From assembly GCF_000424305.1 (NCBI RefSeq), contig NZ_AUJQ01000008.1, positions 62,001 to 126,000 on the forward strand: DNA of 64,000 bases, written 5' to 3'. The DNA comes from Pseudobutyrivibrio ruminis AD2017 (GTDB lineage Bacteria > Bacillota > Clostridia > Lachnospirales > Lachnospiraceae). The first letter of the stretch is position 1; each line of letters starts with the position of its first letter. The position numbers and the translations under genes are program-made. Positions 8,208 to 17,016 of the stretch are shown in pieces. Under the pieces are notes generated by a model. That model did not search any database and had not been told where the DNA came from. It saw only the letters and a program-made list of their open reading frames with translations.

Positions 8208-9008
8208 TTATAAAACTACCTTTACTGCATAAAAAATGATTATGTATGCTACTATACAAATGTACGCCCTTTGGTCAAGTGAGCTGTATTTAAGTGGGCG
8301 CATCTTAGTTCTGCCCTCACCACCATTATAGCATCTTGCTTCCATTGCGTATGACAAATCGTTGGCACGTCTGAAGGCTGATACGAAAAGTGGAACCAAA
8401 AGTGGAACCATGTTTTTAGCCTTCTTGATAAGACCACCTGATTCAAAATCAGCACCGCGGGCCATCTGAGCCTTCATGATTTTATCTGTCTCCTCAATAA
8501 GAATTGGAATAAATCTAAGAGCTATCGACATCATCATTGAAATCTCATGAACTGGAACGTTAGCCTTTTTCATAAAGCCTAAGGATTTCTCCAAACCATC
8601 TGTAAGCTGATTTGGTGTAGTGGTAAGTGTCATTAATGATGTACCGATGATAAGAAGAATCATACGGCTAGTCATAAGCACTGCGTTCTTAAGTCCCACA
8701 TCACTGATTGTTAAAAAACCAAATGAAAAGATGGTGATACCAGGTGTCAAAAACAAGTTGAACAAGCCTGCGATTATCAATAAAACTACAATGGACCTAA
8801 GCCCCTTAACCATAAAAGAAAATGGCACATGGCTCATTTTTATAATTCCAAAAAGTGTAACTAAAACTATTGCAAATAAAACAACATTATCCACAGAAAA
8901 CAAAGTTATAATGAAAACTAATGTGGAAAACAGCTTCACTCTAGGGTCCAATGAGTGGAGAATAGACTTTGCTGGATAATATTGTCCTAATGTTATTTCT
9001 CTAAGCAT
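8208..9008 (-). CDS. ecfT: Energy-coupling factor transporter transmembrane protein
   Basis: A 266-residue membrane protein of the CbiQ/EcfT family, the scaffold that links the two ATPases of an ECF vitamin transporter to exchangeable substrate-binding S components. It shows the typical start (YYPAKSILHSLDPRVKLF) and the coupling-helix motifs with Ala-Arg-Gly near the end (MKAQMARGADF, then the MEARCY region). It lies between the ATPase gene and truA. No S component is encoded nearby, consistent with a group II ECF module shared by several substrates. Confidence 0.93.
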   Translation of the reverse strand: MLREITLGQYYPAKSILHSLDPRVKLFSTLVFIITLFSVDNVVLFAIVLVTLFGIIKMSHVPFSFMVKGLRSIVVLLIIAGLFNLFLTPGITIFSFGFLTISDVGLKNAVLMTSRMILLIIGTSLMTLTTTPNQLTDGLEKSLGFMKKANVPVHEISMMMSIALRFIPILIEETDKIMKAQMARGADFESGGLIKKAKNMVPLLVPLFVSAFRRANDLSYAMEARCYNGGEGRTKMRPLKYSSLDQRAYICIVAYIIIFYAVKVVL

Positions 9009-9054
9009 ATTTATAAATTCCTTTTTAAGTCAAATCCAAAACTGGTATCTGCTA

Positions 9055-10818
9055 TTAATTCAACGCCTTTAAAATAGAATCTCTGGCCTCTGTAACTGTA
9101 GTTGCTGTTGCATCTACATCAAAGCCTGCATCTATTAAATCGTTCATTACGTATGTAACCTGAGGAGCTGCAAGTCCCATTTTTTCAAGCTCCTTGTAGT
9201 GAGCGAAAACTTCCTTTGGTGTACCATCAAATGCAGGCTGTCCTGCATCCATAACGATGATTCTGTCAACGTAGTTAGCAACATCCTCCATTGAATGTGA
9301 TACAAGGATAACTGTATCGCCGCGTTTTTCGTGCATGTCCTTGATAAGACCTAAGATATCATCACGACCCTTAGGGTCAAGACCTGCTGTTGGCTCATCC
9401 AAAATAAGAACTGCTGGCTTCATGGCGATAACACCGGCAATAGCTGCACGACGCTTCTGTCCACCTGAAAGCTCAAATGGTGATGCCAGATATAATTCCT
9501 CTGGAAGCTTAACCAAAGTAAGTGCTTCGTAAGCACGCTTTATCTGTTCCTTTTCATCCAATCCCTGATTCTTAGAACCGAACTGAACATCCTTGAATAC
9601 TGTAGTTTCAAAAAGCTGATGCTCAGGGTACTGGAATACCATCCCAACCTGAGTACGCAAATCCTTTATATCAAATTCCTTATCGTAGATATCCTGTCCA
9701 CGATAATAGATATGGCCCTCTGTAGCTTTGATAAGTCCGTTCAAATGCTGAACAAGTGTAGACTTACCACTACCTGTGTGGCCGATAACACCGATGAACT
9801 CGCCCTCTTTTATTGAAAGGCTAACATCGTCTAAGGCTGTAACCTCGTAGGCTGTTCCTGGTGAATACTTATATGATACATGGTCAAGAATAAGCACATT
9901 GTCACCAAATGACTTTTTGTCTTCTGGCTGTGATGCAACTGGTGTCTGACCTGCTGATAGCTTGCGTAAGTTTAATTTTGTAAGAGCCTCTAACAGTTCC
10001 TTTCTTGTAAGGATACATTCAGGAATCTGAAGACCTGATTTTCTAAGCTCATGTGCTAACAGTGTAACCTGTGGCACATCAAGGCTGTGCTCCTTTAGAA
10101 GCTCAACATCCTTGAAAATCTCTCTTGGGGTGCCTTCCATGAAGACCTTACCCTTTTCCATTACAAATACATAATCGGAATCAACAACCTCTTCCATGTA
10201 ATGTGTAATGAGAATAACTGTAATTCCCTTTTCACGGTTAAGAGTGTGAACTGCTCTAAGCACGTCTGCTCTTCCATCTGGGTCAAGCATGGCTGTTGGC
10301 TCATCCAAAATAATGCACTTTGGCTCCATGGCCATAACGCCTGCGATGGCAACACGCTGCTTTTGACCACCTGAAAGCTTGTTAGGTGAATGACTTCTGT
10401 ATTTTTGCATTCCAACCATCTTAAGAGATTTGTCTACGCGAACAAGGATTTCTTCAGTTGGCACGCCGATATTTTCTGGGCCGAAGGCCACATCCTCATC
10501 TACAACAGAAGCAATTATTTGGTTGTCAGGGTTTTGGAAAACCATGCCGGCTGTTTGACGAACTGCAAATGTATACTCGTCATCAGAGGTATTCATTTCA
10601 TCAACCCAAATAGTGCCCTCCGATGGAGTTAACAGAGCATTAATATGCTTTGCGAAAGTAGATTTACCAGAACCGTTATGTCCTAAAATGGATATAAACT
10701 GTCCTGGCTCTACATTAAGATTAACGTGGTCGAGGGCAGTGTGAATGCTTTCAACATTGCCCTCTTCGTCACGTCTTATATATTCATGTACTAAATCTTT
10801 AGATCTGATAATTGACAT
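9055..10818 (-). CDS. ecfA: Fused ECF transporter ATPase (EcfA1-EcfA2 in one chain)
   Basis: A 587-residue protein with two complete ABC ATPase domains. The first has Walker A GHNGSGKST at 46-54, signature LSGGQKQR and Walker B CIILDEPTAMLD. The second has Walker A GHTGSGKST near residue 350, signature LSGGQKRR and Walker B VLILDEPTAGLD. In most Firmicutes these are two genes, ecfA1 and ecfA2, in this same neighbourhood. The linker of about 30 residues (near AGQTPVASQPEDKK) joins them in one frame with no stop or frameshift. It powers vitamin uptake together with EcfT. Confidence 0.92.
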   Translation of the reverse strand: MSIIRSKDLVHEYIRRDEEGNVESIHTALDHVNLNVEPGQFISILGHNGSGKSTFAKHINALLTPSEGTIWVDEMNTSDDEYTFAVRQTAGMVFQNPDNQIIASVVDEDVAFGPENIGVPTEEILVRVDKSLKMVGMQKYRSHSPNKLSGGQKQRVAIAGVMAMEPKCIILDEPTAMLDPDGRADVLRAVHTLNREKGITVILITHYMEEVVDSDYVFVMEKGKVFMEGTPREIFKDVELLKEHSLDVPQVTLLAHELRKSGLQIPECILTRKELLEALTKLNLRKLSAGQTPVASQPEDKKSFGDNVLILDHVSYKYSPGTAYEVTALDDVSLSIKEGEFIGVIGHTGSGKSTLVQHLNGLIKATEGHIYYRGQDIYDKEFDIKDLRTQVGMVFQYPEHQLFETTVFKDVQFGSKNQGLDEKEQIKRAYEALTLVKLPEELYLASPFELSGGQKRRAAIAGVIAMKPAVLILDEPTAGLDPKGRDDILGLIKDMHEKRGDTVILVSHSMEDVANYVDRIIVMDAGQPAFDGTPKEVFAHYKELEKMGLAAPQVTYVMNDLIDAGFDVDATATTVTEARDSILKALN

Positions 10819-10827
10819 TGGTACCCA

Positions 10828-11325
10828 CTATTCCTTCCAGTTGAGTCTATGTAAATTACCCTCGGTCTCTAAATCGAGGAAGTCGTTTTGTCTCAGTGCC
10901 TCGTATAAAACTACGGCAACTGAATTTGATAAATTAAGGGATCTGATATCATGTCCCATTGGTATACGAACACAATTCTCCTCATTCTCAACAAGGATTT
11001 CTTCAGGGATTCCTGCTGATTCCTTGCCAAACATTATGTAGCAGTCTGGTTCGTAATGAACATCTGTATGTTTTCTTTTGGCTTTTGTGGTAGCCATATA
11101 AACCTTAGCATCTGGATTCTTTGCCTTGAAGTCTTCCCAGTCATCATAACGGAAAACCTCTAGCTTATCCCAGTAATCCATGCCGGCACGCTTTACTGTC
11201 TTATCCGTAAGCACGAAACCTAGTGGCTCAATCAAATGAAGACGAGTTCCTGTAGCGCAGCATGTTCGCCCAATATTCCCCGTATTTGCAGGAATTTCAG
11301 GCTCATGTAATACAATATTTAACAT
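10828..11325 (-). CDS. trmL: tRNA (cytidine/uridine(34)-2'-O)-methyltransferase
   Basis: A 165-residue SPOUT methyltransferase that methylates the wobble-base ribose of certain leucine tRNAs using S-adenosylmethionine. Characteristic motifs are LHEPEIPANTGNIGRTCCATG at the start, FGKESAGIPEEIL in the middle, and the knot motif RIPMGHDIRSLNLSNSVAVVLYEALRQ near the end. It lies 9 nt upstream of the fused ECF ATPase gene and probably heads the operon. Confidence 0.95.
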   Translation of the reverse strand: MLNIVLHEPEIPANTGNIGRTCCATGTRLHLIEPLGFVLTDKTVKRAGMDYWDKLEVFRYDDWEDFKAKNPDAKVYMATTKAKRKHTDVHYEPDCYIMFGKESAGIPEEILVENEENCVRIPMGHDIRSLNLSNSVAVVLYEALRQNDFLDLETEGNLHRLNWKE

Positions 11326-11361
11326 TTTAAAACCTCTAATCTGTGTACAGAACGTTACGGC

Positions 11362-11420
11362 GACAATAAATTATACTCTTCCTTCGACTACATGTCTCAT
11401 ACAGAGTATAATTCATTGTC
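11362..11420. repeat. Large imperfect inverted repeat
   Basis: Arms 11362-11379 and 11403-11420 pair over 18 bp with one mismatch around a 23-nt loop. The plus-strand side is followed by a T7 run at about 11432-11438. The gap 11326-11618 holds no credible gene. It contains this hairpin, a 16-nt direct repeat and a second inverted repeat. Confidence 0.7.
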
Positions 11421-11463
11421 TCCTACATTCTGCTCTATACGTTTTTTTTATCAACTACGTCTT

Positions 11464-11503
11464 ATAAACCTAACGAACAAAATCATCATAAACCTAACGA
11501 ACA
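11464..11503. repeat. Two copies of a 16-nt direct repeat
   Basis: ATAAACCTAACGAACA occurs at 11464-11479 and 11488-11503, 24 nt apart, between the two inverted repeats of this gap. Confidence 0.8.
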
Positions 11504-11589
11504 TAATTCAGTTAACAATCTATTAGTGTTCCGAACGAGACATTCTAGTCGAGAGAGGAATTCTAATAGATTGTTAACGTAGAATTATG
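11502..11589. repeat. Long inverted repeat with perfect 16-bp core
   Basis: GTTAACAATCTATTAG at 11511-11526 is the exact reverse complement of 11563-11578. The pairing continues outside as CATAATTC (11502-11509) with GAATTATG (11582-11589) after a small internal loop. The loop is 36 nt. There is no T-tract, so it is not a simple terminator. Confidence 0.75.
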
Positions 11590-11618
11590 CACACAGCCTA
11601 CGCTGATTTGTGCTCAGC

Positions 11619-12788
11619 CTACGATTTACGTAGTTCCTCCACAAATTCTTCGATGCGGTCCATGGCGCGCTTTAGGCTTTCAAGGGAGTATGCGTAGGAA
11701 ATACGCACGTTGCCCTCTCCGCTTTCGCCGAAGGCTGTGCCTGGAACCACGGCAACCTCTTTCTCACGAAGGAGGCGTGTACAGAATTCTTCTGAAGTCA
11801 TTCCAAATTCTGTGATTGACGGGAAAATATAGAAAGCTCCATATGGTTCGAAGCATTTGATTCCCATTTTCTTAAAGCGATTAAGGAGATAACGGCGTCT
11901 GTCATTATATTCCTCTCGCATGTGAGCTACATCCTCATCGCAGTCACGGATGGCTGTTACTGCAGCATACTGACTGGTGGTAGGTGCACACATAATAGCA
12001 AACTGATGAATCTTTGTCATCTGTTTTACGATTTCTTCCGGTGCACAAACATATCCAAGTCTCCATCCTGTCATGGCATGGCTCTTTGAGAAGCCATTGA
12101 TATAGATGGTGCGCTCCTTCATACCTGGGAAGCTAGCAATTGAAACATGTCCTTCGCCAGTGTATGTAAGCTCGCCGTAGATTTCATCTGTAAGAACAAA
12201 CAAATCGTACTTTTTAACAAGCTCTACGATTGGCTCTAAATCTTCCTTTTCCATAACAGCTCCTGTAGGGTTGTTAGGGAAAGGCATGATTAAAATCTTT
12301 GTTTTATCAGTGATGGCTGCCTCTAATTCCTCTGGCTTAAGTCTGAATTCGTTTTCTTCCTTAAGGTTGATTGGAACTGGCACACCACCAGCAAGTATTG
12401 TACATGGTTCGTAGCTTACATAGCAAGGCTGAGGAATAAGGACCTCATCTCCTGCATCAAGCATGGCACGAAGAGCAATATCGATACCCTCTGAACCACC
12501 TACTGTCATAAGCATCTCTGTAAGTGGATTATAATCCAAATTATAGTGACGCTTTAAAAAATCTGCGATCTCTACTCTAAGCTCCTTTAAGCCTGAGTTA
12601 GAAGTATAGAAGGTGCGGCCTCTTTCCAAAGAATAGATAGCCTCGTCTCTGACCTTCCATGGTGTATCAAAATCTGGCTCACCTACACCAAGTGAAATAG
12701 CATCTGGCATTTCTGCAACAATATCAAAAAACTTTCTGATACCAGATGGCTTTATTTTTTCGATAGTTTGATTTAAAGGGTTTCTCAT
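11619..12788 (-). CDS. Class I/II pyridoxal-phosphate aminotransferase
   Basis: A 389-residue fold-type I aminotransferase. The PLP-binding lysine is in NGFSKSHAMTGWRLGY. The cofactor Asp/Tyr motif LFVLTDEIYGEL and the PFPNNPTGAVM motif are also present, and the conserved carboxylate-binding Arg is in VRISYA. Such enzymes transaminate aromatic or branched amino acids or aspartate; the substrate cannot be fixed here. The start overlaps the stop of the Lrp-type regulator as ATGA, so the two are co-translated and the regulator probably senses the related amino acid. Confidence 0.92.
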   Translation of the reverse strand: MRNPLNQTIEKIKPSGIRKFFDIVAEMPDAISLGVGEPDFDTPWKVRDEAIYSLERGRTFYTSNSGLKELRVEIADFLKRHYNLDYNPLTEMLMTVGGSEGIDIALRAMLDAGDEVLIPQPCYVSYEPCTILAGGVPVPINLKEENEFRLKPEELEAAITDKTKILIMPFPNNPTGAVMEKEDLEPIVELVKKYDLFVLTDEIYGELTYTGEGHVSIASFPGMKERTIYINGFSKSHAMTGWRLGYVCAPEEIVKQMTKIHQFAIMCAPTTSQYAAVTAIRDCDEDVAHMREEYNDRRRYLLNRFKKMGIKCFEPYGAFYIFPSITEFGMTSEEFCTRLLREKEVAVVPGTAFGESGEGNVRISYAYSLESLKRAMDRIEEFVEELRKS

Positions 12789-13267
12789 AGGCTCACCTTC
12801 TCCCTCTCATCAACGTGCTTTTCTGCCATAATAATGCCGTGGTCCTTATATTTCTTAAGGACAAAGTTTGTCTGTGTTGAAAGCACTGAATCAAGTGGAG
12901 AAAGCTTTGCAGAAACAAAATCTGCAACCTCTCTAAGTGTATGACCTTCAATTGAAACCATGAAATCATAGCTTCCTGAAATAAGATAAACTGCATCTAC
13001 CTCTGGATAATTGTAGATGCGCTCTGCAACCTTATCAAATCCCATGCCACGCTGTGGTGTAACGCGCACCTCAATAAGAGCTGATACCTTTTCAACGCTG
13101 GCCTTCTCCCAATTAATAAGAGTAGGATAACCGCAAATGATATGCTCGCTTTCCATAGCCTCCAGCTCATTCACTACTGTGGCCTGGTCGCAGCCAAGCA
13201 TCATTGCCAAGTCCTCTAAATCAATCTTACTGTTATGCTCAATATAAGTTAAAATCTTCTCTCTCAT
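12785..13267 (-). CDS. Lrp/AsnC-family transcriptional regulator
   Basis: A 160-residue regulator with an N-terminal winged HTH (about 1-55, with DLAMMLGCDQATVVNELEAME) and a C-terminal RAM ligand-binding domain (about 68-145, with VDAVYLISGSYDFMVSIEG). Lrp family proteins bind amino acids and form octamers that wrap DNA. Its stop overlaps the start of the aminotransferase gene, so it most likely controls this two-gene operon. The region upstream carries a large nested inverted repeat that could be part of the control region. Confidence 0.93.
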   Translation of the reverse strand: MREKILTYIEHNSKIDLEDLAMMLGCDQATVVNELEAMESEHIICGYPTLINWEKASVEKVSALIEVRVTPQRGMGFDKVAERIYNYPEVDAVYLISGSYDFMVSIEGHTLREVADFVSAKLSPLDSVLSTQTNFVLKKYKDHGIIMAEKHVDEREKVSL

Positions 13268-13289
13268 TTCTTCACCCCTTATCCGCTAT

Positions 13290-13430
13290 CCCTAGTGGAT
13301 TATAAATATTATTATTCGCCACGCTTGCGCTCTTATTCGCTCATTGCCCTACATAAGATGCTGCTAAAGCACCATCTAAGTAGGGATGGCTCATCAAGGG
13401 CTCATTAATAACATTTATAATCCACTAGGG
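13290..13430. repeat. Nested inverted repeats upstream of the Lrp gene
   Basis: CCCTAGTGGATTATAAAT at 13290-13307 is the exact reverse complement of 13413-13430. Inside lies a second inverted repeat (CCCTACATAAGATG at 13347-13360 against CATCTAAGTAGGG at 13373-13385). The whole stretch between the Lrp gene and the HypE-like gene is occupied by this structure, with no gene visible. Confidence 0.75.
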
Positions 13431-13464
13431 CTAGCTCATCTAAATATGTTAGTTACATAATTTT

Positions 13465-14463
13465 TTATTTTCGTTCTACGTTTGGTACGGAATATAGTGC
13501 GTCGGCTTTTGGTGGTTCGAGGAAGCGGACCTCGTCGCCGCTGATGACGCGCTTGTCGTTTGATGAGTTGGACTTTCCGATAATCGCGGCGGCTACCCCA
13601 GCGTCCGCAAGCTTTCTAACAAGTCCATTGCCATCGTTTGTAGCTATCAACATAGATCCTGATGATATAAGCTCATAAGGATTGATTCCAAAGAACTCAC
13701 AAACCTCTATTGTTTCCTGTTTAACAGGGATAGCTTTTAAATCAACATCAATACCAACGCCTGATGCTTCTCCCATTTCCCAAAGTGCTCCAAATATACC
13801 ACCCTCTGTAATGTCATGCATAGCTGCTACGCCATGCTCAACTGCAACGCGGCTTTCTGGAAGAACGCTTAAGTACTGGTCAAAGCCCTTAGCCGTATCT
13901 ATAAGACCCTGAGGTAATCTGCTAAGTAGCTCCTCTTCGTGGTCTTTTGCAATAATGGATGTACCTTCAAGGCCAATCCACTTCGTAATTACGATATCCA
14001 TATCAGGCTTAGCTCCGCCTGTTGATACCATGCAACCCTTTTTAACCTTACCGACAGCTGTAACTGAAATAAGTGGTTGATTAACTGCCTCTGTTACCTC
14101 TGTGTGGCCGCCCATAACCTGAACATTATATCTCTTGCAAGCATTGTCTACCTGCTCCATGATGGCCTTAAGCTTCGCCTCTCTCATGCGAGGGGTAAGA
14201 AGTACTGTAAGCAAAATTCCAATAGGTTCTGCTCCAGCGCTGGCCAAATCATTGATTGAAACAGTAACTGCAAGCTCTCCAATATCTGAAGCTGTTCCTG
14301 TGATAGGATCTGTTGACATTACGATTTCTTCGTCAGGGCCTACCTGAAGTGTAGCACAATCTTCACCGATTCCCGGTCCGTTTCCTACCTCAGGTCTCTT
14401 TACGTGTAATTGTTTTATAACTGAGCGCTTAAGAACGCTTTCTTTTAATTTTCCGATTTCCAT
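13465..14463 (-). CDS. HypE/PurM-like AIR-synthase-related protein
   Basis: A 332-residue ATP-binding protein of the AIR synthase-related superfamily (PurM, ThiL, HypE, SelD). It shows GIGEDCATLQVG, the Asp-containing MSTDPITGTASDIGELAVTVSINDLASAGAEP motif, MGGHTEVT, and the C-terminal half with HDITEGGIFGALWEM. No hydrogenase maturation genes lie nearby and the C-terminal Cys of true HypE is absent. A function beyond ATP-dependent chemistry is therefore not assigned. It follows the VanW gene by 16 nt and has AGGATG before its ATG, suggesting one operon. Confidence 0.85.
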   Translation of the reverse strand: MEIGKLKESVLKRSVIKQLHVKRPEVGNGPGIGEDCATLQVGPDEEIVMSTDPITGTASDIGELAVTVSINDLASAGAEPIGILLTVLLTPRMREAKLKAIMEQVDNACKRYNVQVMGGHTEVTEAVNQPLISVTAVGKVKKGCMVSTGGAKPDMDIVITKWIGLEGTSIIAKDHEEELLSRLPQGLIDTAKGFDQYLSVLPESRVAVEHGVAAMHDITEGGIFGALWEMGEASGVGIDVDLKAIPVKQETIEVCEFFGINPYELISSGSMLIATNDGNGLVRKLADAGVAAAIIGKSNSSNDKRVISGDEVRFLEPPKADALYSVPNVERK

Positions 14464-14479
14464 AATTACATCCTAAAAA

Positions 14480-16171
14480 CTAGTTAGCTGGTGTCTCTAC
14501 TGCTGGTGCTGCATCTAATGCTGGCGCTGCCTGCTGTGTTGTGGCATCTGGTGCAGGTGCTGCCTCTTGTGCTGGTGCTTGACCATCTGCTGATGTAGCA
14601 TCCTCAGGTGGATTTGTTATTTTATATTTTGGTGTGATTACAAATGGTGTTGAATTTGCTACTCCTGGAGCGTAAGTTGCAATTGCATTTGCAATAGTAG
14701 TTACATCCTGAGTGTTAACAGCCTGAAGCATTGCATATGAAAGATTTGGGTCTGCTGAAGCAATACCAACTGTAACCATTCTGTTAGATGGATTGTATTT
14801 GCTGTTATTATATACCTCTCTGCTAACTTCCTCACCATTTTCGTAAACAATTTTCCAAAGCTTAGCTGTATAGCCTGTATGACCGCTAACTGTTGTTGTC
14901 ATCTTTCCAAGTGGTACGTTAGGATCTGCAACCCACTGTGTATTTTGAATATTTACACCAGTGATTTCTGTTTCGTATTTTACGCTGTGAGATGGATCAT
15001 CCTCTTCCTTACCATAGATGTTAAAGTAAGCCTTGCTTCCGTCGCAATAGCCTTCGATATATATAGGATAGTTCTTGTTATTCTTAATCTGGAAGTCCTT
15101 ACCGCCGGATTCAGCAATAGCTGCATCCTGTGATGGTGGAACGTAAGTTACTATCATGGAATGGCAAGAACGTGTAACTATACCAAGCTCCGCCTCTCTA
15201 ACAGCACCATAAAGTGTTGTAGATACCTGACAGATACCACCGCCGTAGGTTTGAACTGTGGTTCCGTTTTCGTAAGAACCTGCAAGCATATATCCGTTTT
15301 CTGCTGAGAAAGGTGTGATTGTATTTAATACAGAAAACTCATCTCCTGGATAAAGGATAGTTCCGTTGATGAAGCCAACACCATTTGCAACGTTGTTCTT
15401 TCTTGCTGTAGATGATGAGCTGTAATCTGTGTTAAAGCTTCCTAATAAATCCTTTATTTCGGCAAGCTCTTCCTTACTTCCTCTAGGTTCTTTTACAACT
15501 GTAGCAAGCTCGATAGAAGCATCTTCCTTGTTCCAGTTATTTTCTATGTAGTCTGCAATAATTGCAACCGATTCGTCTATCTGAACAACAACACCTGCTG
15601 TTCCTTCGTGGAATACGAATTCACCGTTTTCTCTGGTGAGATAATCATCACTGGCTTCGTCGTTAACCTTTGATGCTGCCGATGATAAATAAGTGGTCAG
15701 TGCATTTCTATCTACGCCAAGGGTAAGCTCAAAGTTCTTACCTCTTCCTTCTTCCAAATCCTTGTTAGCCTTAAAACGCTCAGCTAAATTACCGTAAGTA
15801 CCATATGCTGCTGCCTTTGAAACAACATCGCTGTTCTTAGCACCTATGCAAATGTCTTTTCCTGTTGCGGCTATTTCCTGGCCATTGGCTGATAATGTGA
15901 ATTTAACATCATCATAATTTGCAAAATAATCATTAACTACAGATTTAGCATCTGCTACTGTCATTCCACCTACGGAAGTTCCGCCAATGGAAACTCCATC
16001 AGGAATAACTCTTGTATCATCATCTGAAACTGTTTCTGCTTCTTCGTTTGCTAATTCTTCTTCAGAAACTGCTGTTTCCTCTGAAACCTCTTGCGCATAT
16101 ACTGTGGCTGGCGTAAGGATTCCGGCTGTGAATGTTAATGATAAAAATATTGATAGAAATTGTTTTTTCAT
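14480..16171 (-). CDS. VanW-domain secreted protein
   Basis: A 563-residue exported protein. A signal peptide (1-26, ending VYA) is followed by an acidic stretch and a putative peptidoglycan-binding/PG4-like region (about 60-230). The VanW domain spans about 245-375 with the hallmark GGGICQVST at 310-318 and PPSQDAAIAESGGKDF. The C-terminus is low-complexity Ala/Pro/Gln. VanW is common in Gram-positive surface proteins and is linked to the cell wall, but its chemistry is unproven. The gene precedes the HypE-like gene on the same strand. Confidence 0.88.
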   Translation of the reverse strand: MKKQFLSIFLSLTFTAGILTPATVYAQEVSEETAVSEEELANEEAETVSDDDTRVIPDGVSIGGTSVGGMTVADAKSVVNDYFANYDDVKFTLSANGQEIAATGKDICIGAKNSDVVSKAAAYGTYGNLAERFKANKDLEEGRGKNFELTLGVDRNALTTYLSSAASKVNDEASDDYLTRENGEFVFHEGTAGVVVQIDESVAIIADYIENNWNKEDASIELATVVKEPRGSKEELAEIKDLLGSFNTDYSSSSTARKNNVANGVGFINGTILYPGDEFSVLNTITPFSAENGYMLAGSYENGTTVQTYGGGICQVSTTLYGAVREAELGIVTRSCHSMIVTYVPPSQDAAIAESGGKDFQIKNNKNYPIYIEGYCDGSKAYFNIYGKEEDDPSHSVKYETEITGVNIQNTQWVADPNVPLGKMTTTVSGHTGYTAKLWKIVYENGEEVSREVYNNSKYNPSNRMVTVGIASADPNLSYAMLQAVNTQDVTTIANAIATYAPGVANSTPFVITPKYKITNPPEDATSADGQAPAQEAAPAPDATTQQAAPALDAAPAVETPAN

Positions 16172-16253
16172 AAAGTAACCTCATCCGCCCTTCGATGCCT
16201 TCATTCAAAGTCTGAAGGCTAATTATTGACATGACTTATCTATTAAAATAAAC

Positions 16254-16352
16254 TTAAATTAGAGCTGCTGCAAATGTAGTGAAAACCATGCAGATTACAA
16301 CAACTACTAAGATAAATCCAGCTATAAGCTGATGTTTTTTACTTCTTTTCAT
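16254..16352 (-). CDS. Small single-pass membrane protein (32 aa)
   Basis: A 32-codon ORF, MKRSKKHQLIAGF followed by a hydrophobic helix to the C-terminus (ILVVVVICMVFTTFAAALI). GAGG lies 8 nt before the ATG. The basic N-terminus and single helix resemble the very short DUF4044-type membrane peptides common in Firmicutes; that assignment is a guess. It is transcribed divergently from the 210-residue protein at 16384. Confidence 0.5.
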   Translation of the reverse strand: MKRSKKHQLIAGFILVVVVICMVFTTFAAALI

Positions 16353-16383
16353 AAATATACCTCACATAATAAAGGAGAAACCA

Positions 16384-17016
16384 ATGGGCTTTCCAATTTT
16401 ACCATTTTTCTTATTATTCCTTGTCTGGCTAACATTCAGAATCAAAAGCTTAGATGCCAAGCAGCAAAAGCGCGAAGATGAATTCTGGGCTAAAGAAAAA
16501 GCCGCTAATGTTACCCCTGCAAAGGATATATCTAACCTAAGATATATTACCATTCCAATAGAGAAATTTCCATTAAATTTTAGTGATGATGAAAAAGTTA
16601 TTGAAATCGAAAAAGAACTTGAAGAATTGTCTACCCACAAGCTTTTAAACCTTTCTGGTGTTTCGAATACTGACTTAAAACTCACTTATGGCGTTCCTAA
16701 TTTCGAAACAATGAGCCAAATTGGGGAGGATTTTGATAGAGTGTGCGTTCTATTAAACGCTTACGCAAAAGCTCTTCTTGAAGCAGGACGAGATGATGAT
16801 GTGGTTAATGTGTTGGAATTTGCTGTTGGCGCTGGCACTGATATTAGCGAATCCTATATCATGCTCGCCGACCAATATAAAAAACGCTCACAGACAGAAA
16901 AGCTAAGTTTCCTTCGTGAGCGCATTTCAAACAGTACCCTACTGTTAAAAAATTCTATTTTAAATAATATCAACGACTCTGCTGAGGAGAATTTCGATAC
17001 CTGCAGCCCAGAGTAA
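16384..17016 (+). CDS. Uncharacterised N-terminally anchored protein
   Basis: A 210-residue protein with an N-terminal transmembrane helix (residues 3-19), a short coiled charged stretch (about 20-45) and a mostly helical soluble domain, predicted cytoplasmic. The C-terminal half (LNAYAKALLEAGRDDDVVNVLEFAVGAG) has a TPR-like look. GGAG lies 7 nt before the ATG. The last 57 nt overlap the convergent gene at 16960. No named family is recognised. Confidence 0.7.
   Translation: MGFPILPFFLLFLVWLTFRIKSLDAKQQKREDEFWAKEKAANVTPAKDISNLRYITIPIEKFPLNFSDDEKVIEIEKELEELSTHKLLNLSGVSNTDLKLTYGVPNFETMSQIGEDFDRVCVLLNAYAKALLEAGRDDDVVNVLEFAVGAGTDISESYIMLADQYKKRSQTEKLSFLRERISNSTLLLKNSILNNINDSAEENFDTCSPE

Noticed and set aside
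11464-11503. Direct repeats with 24-nt period as a possible CRISPR
   Set aside because: Only two copies, spacer of 8 nt, no cas genes.
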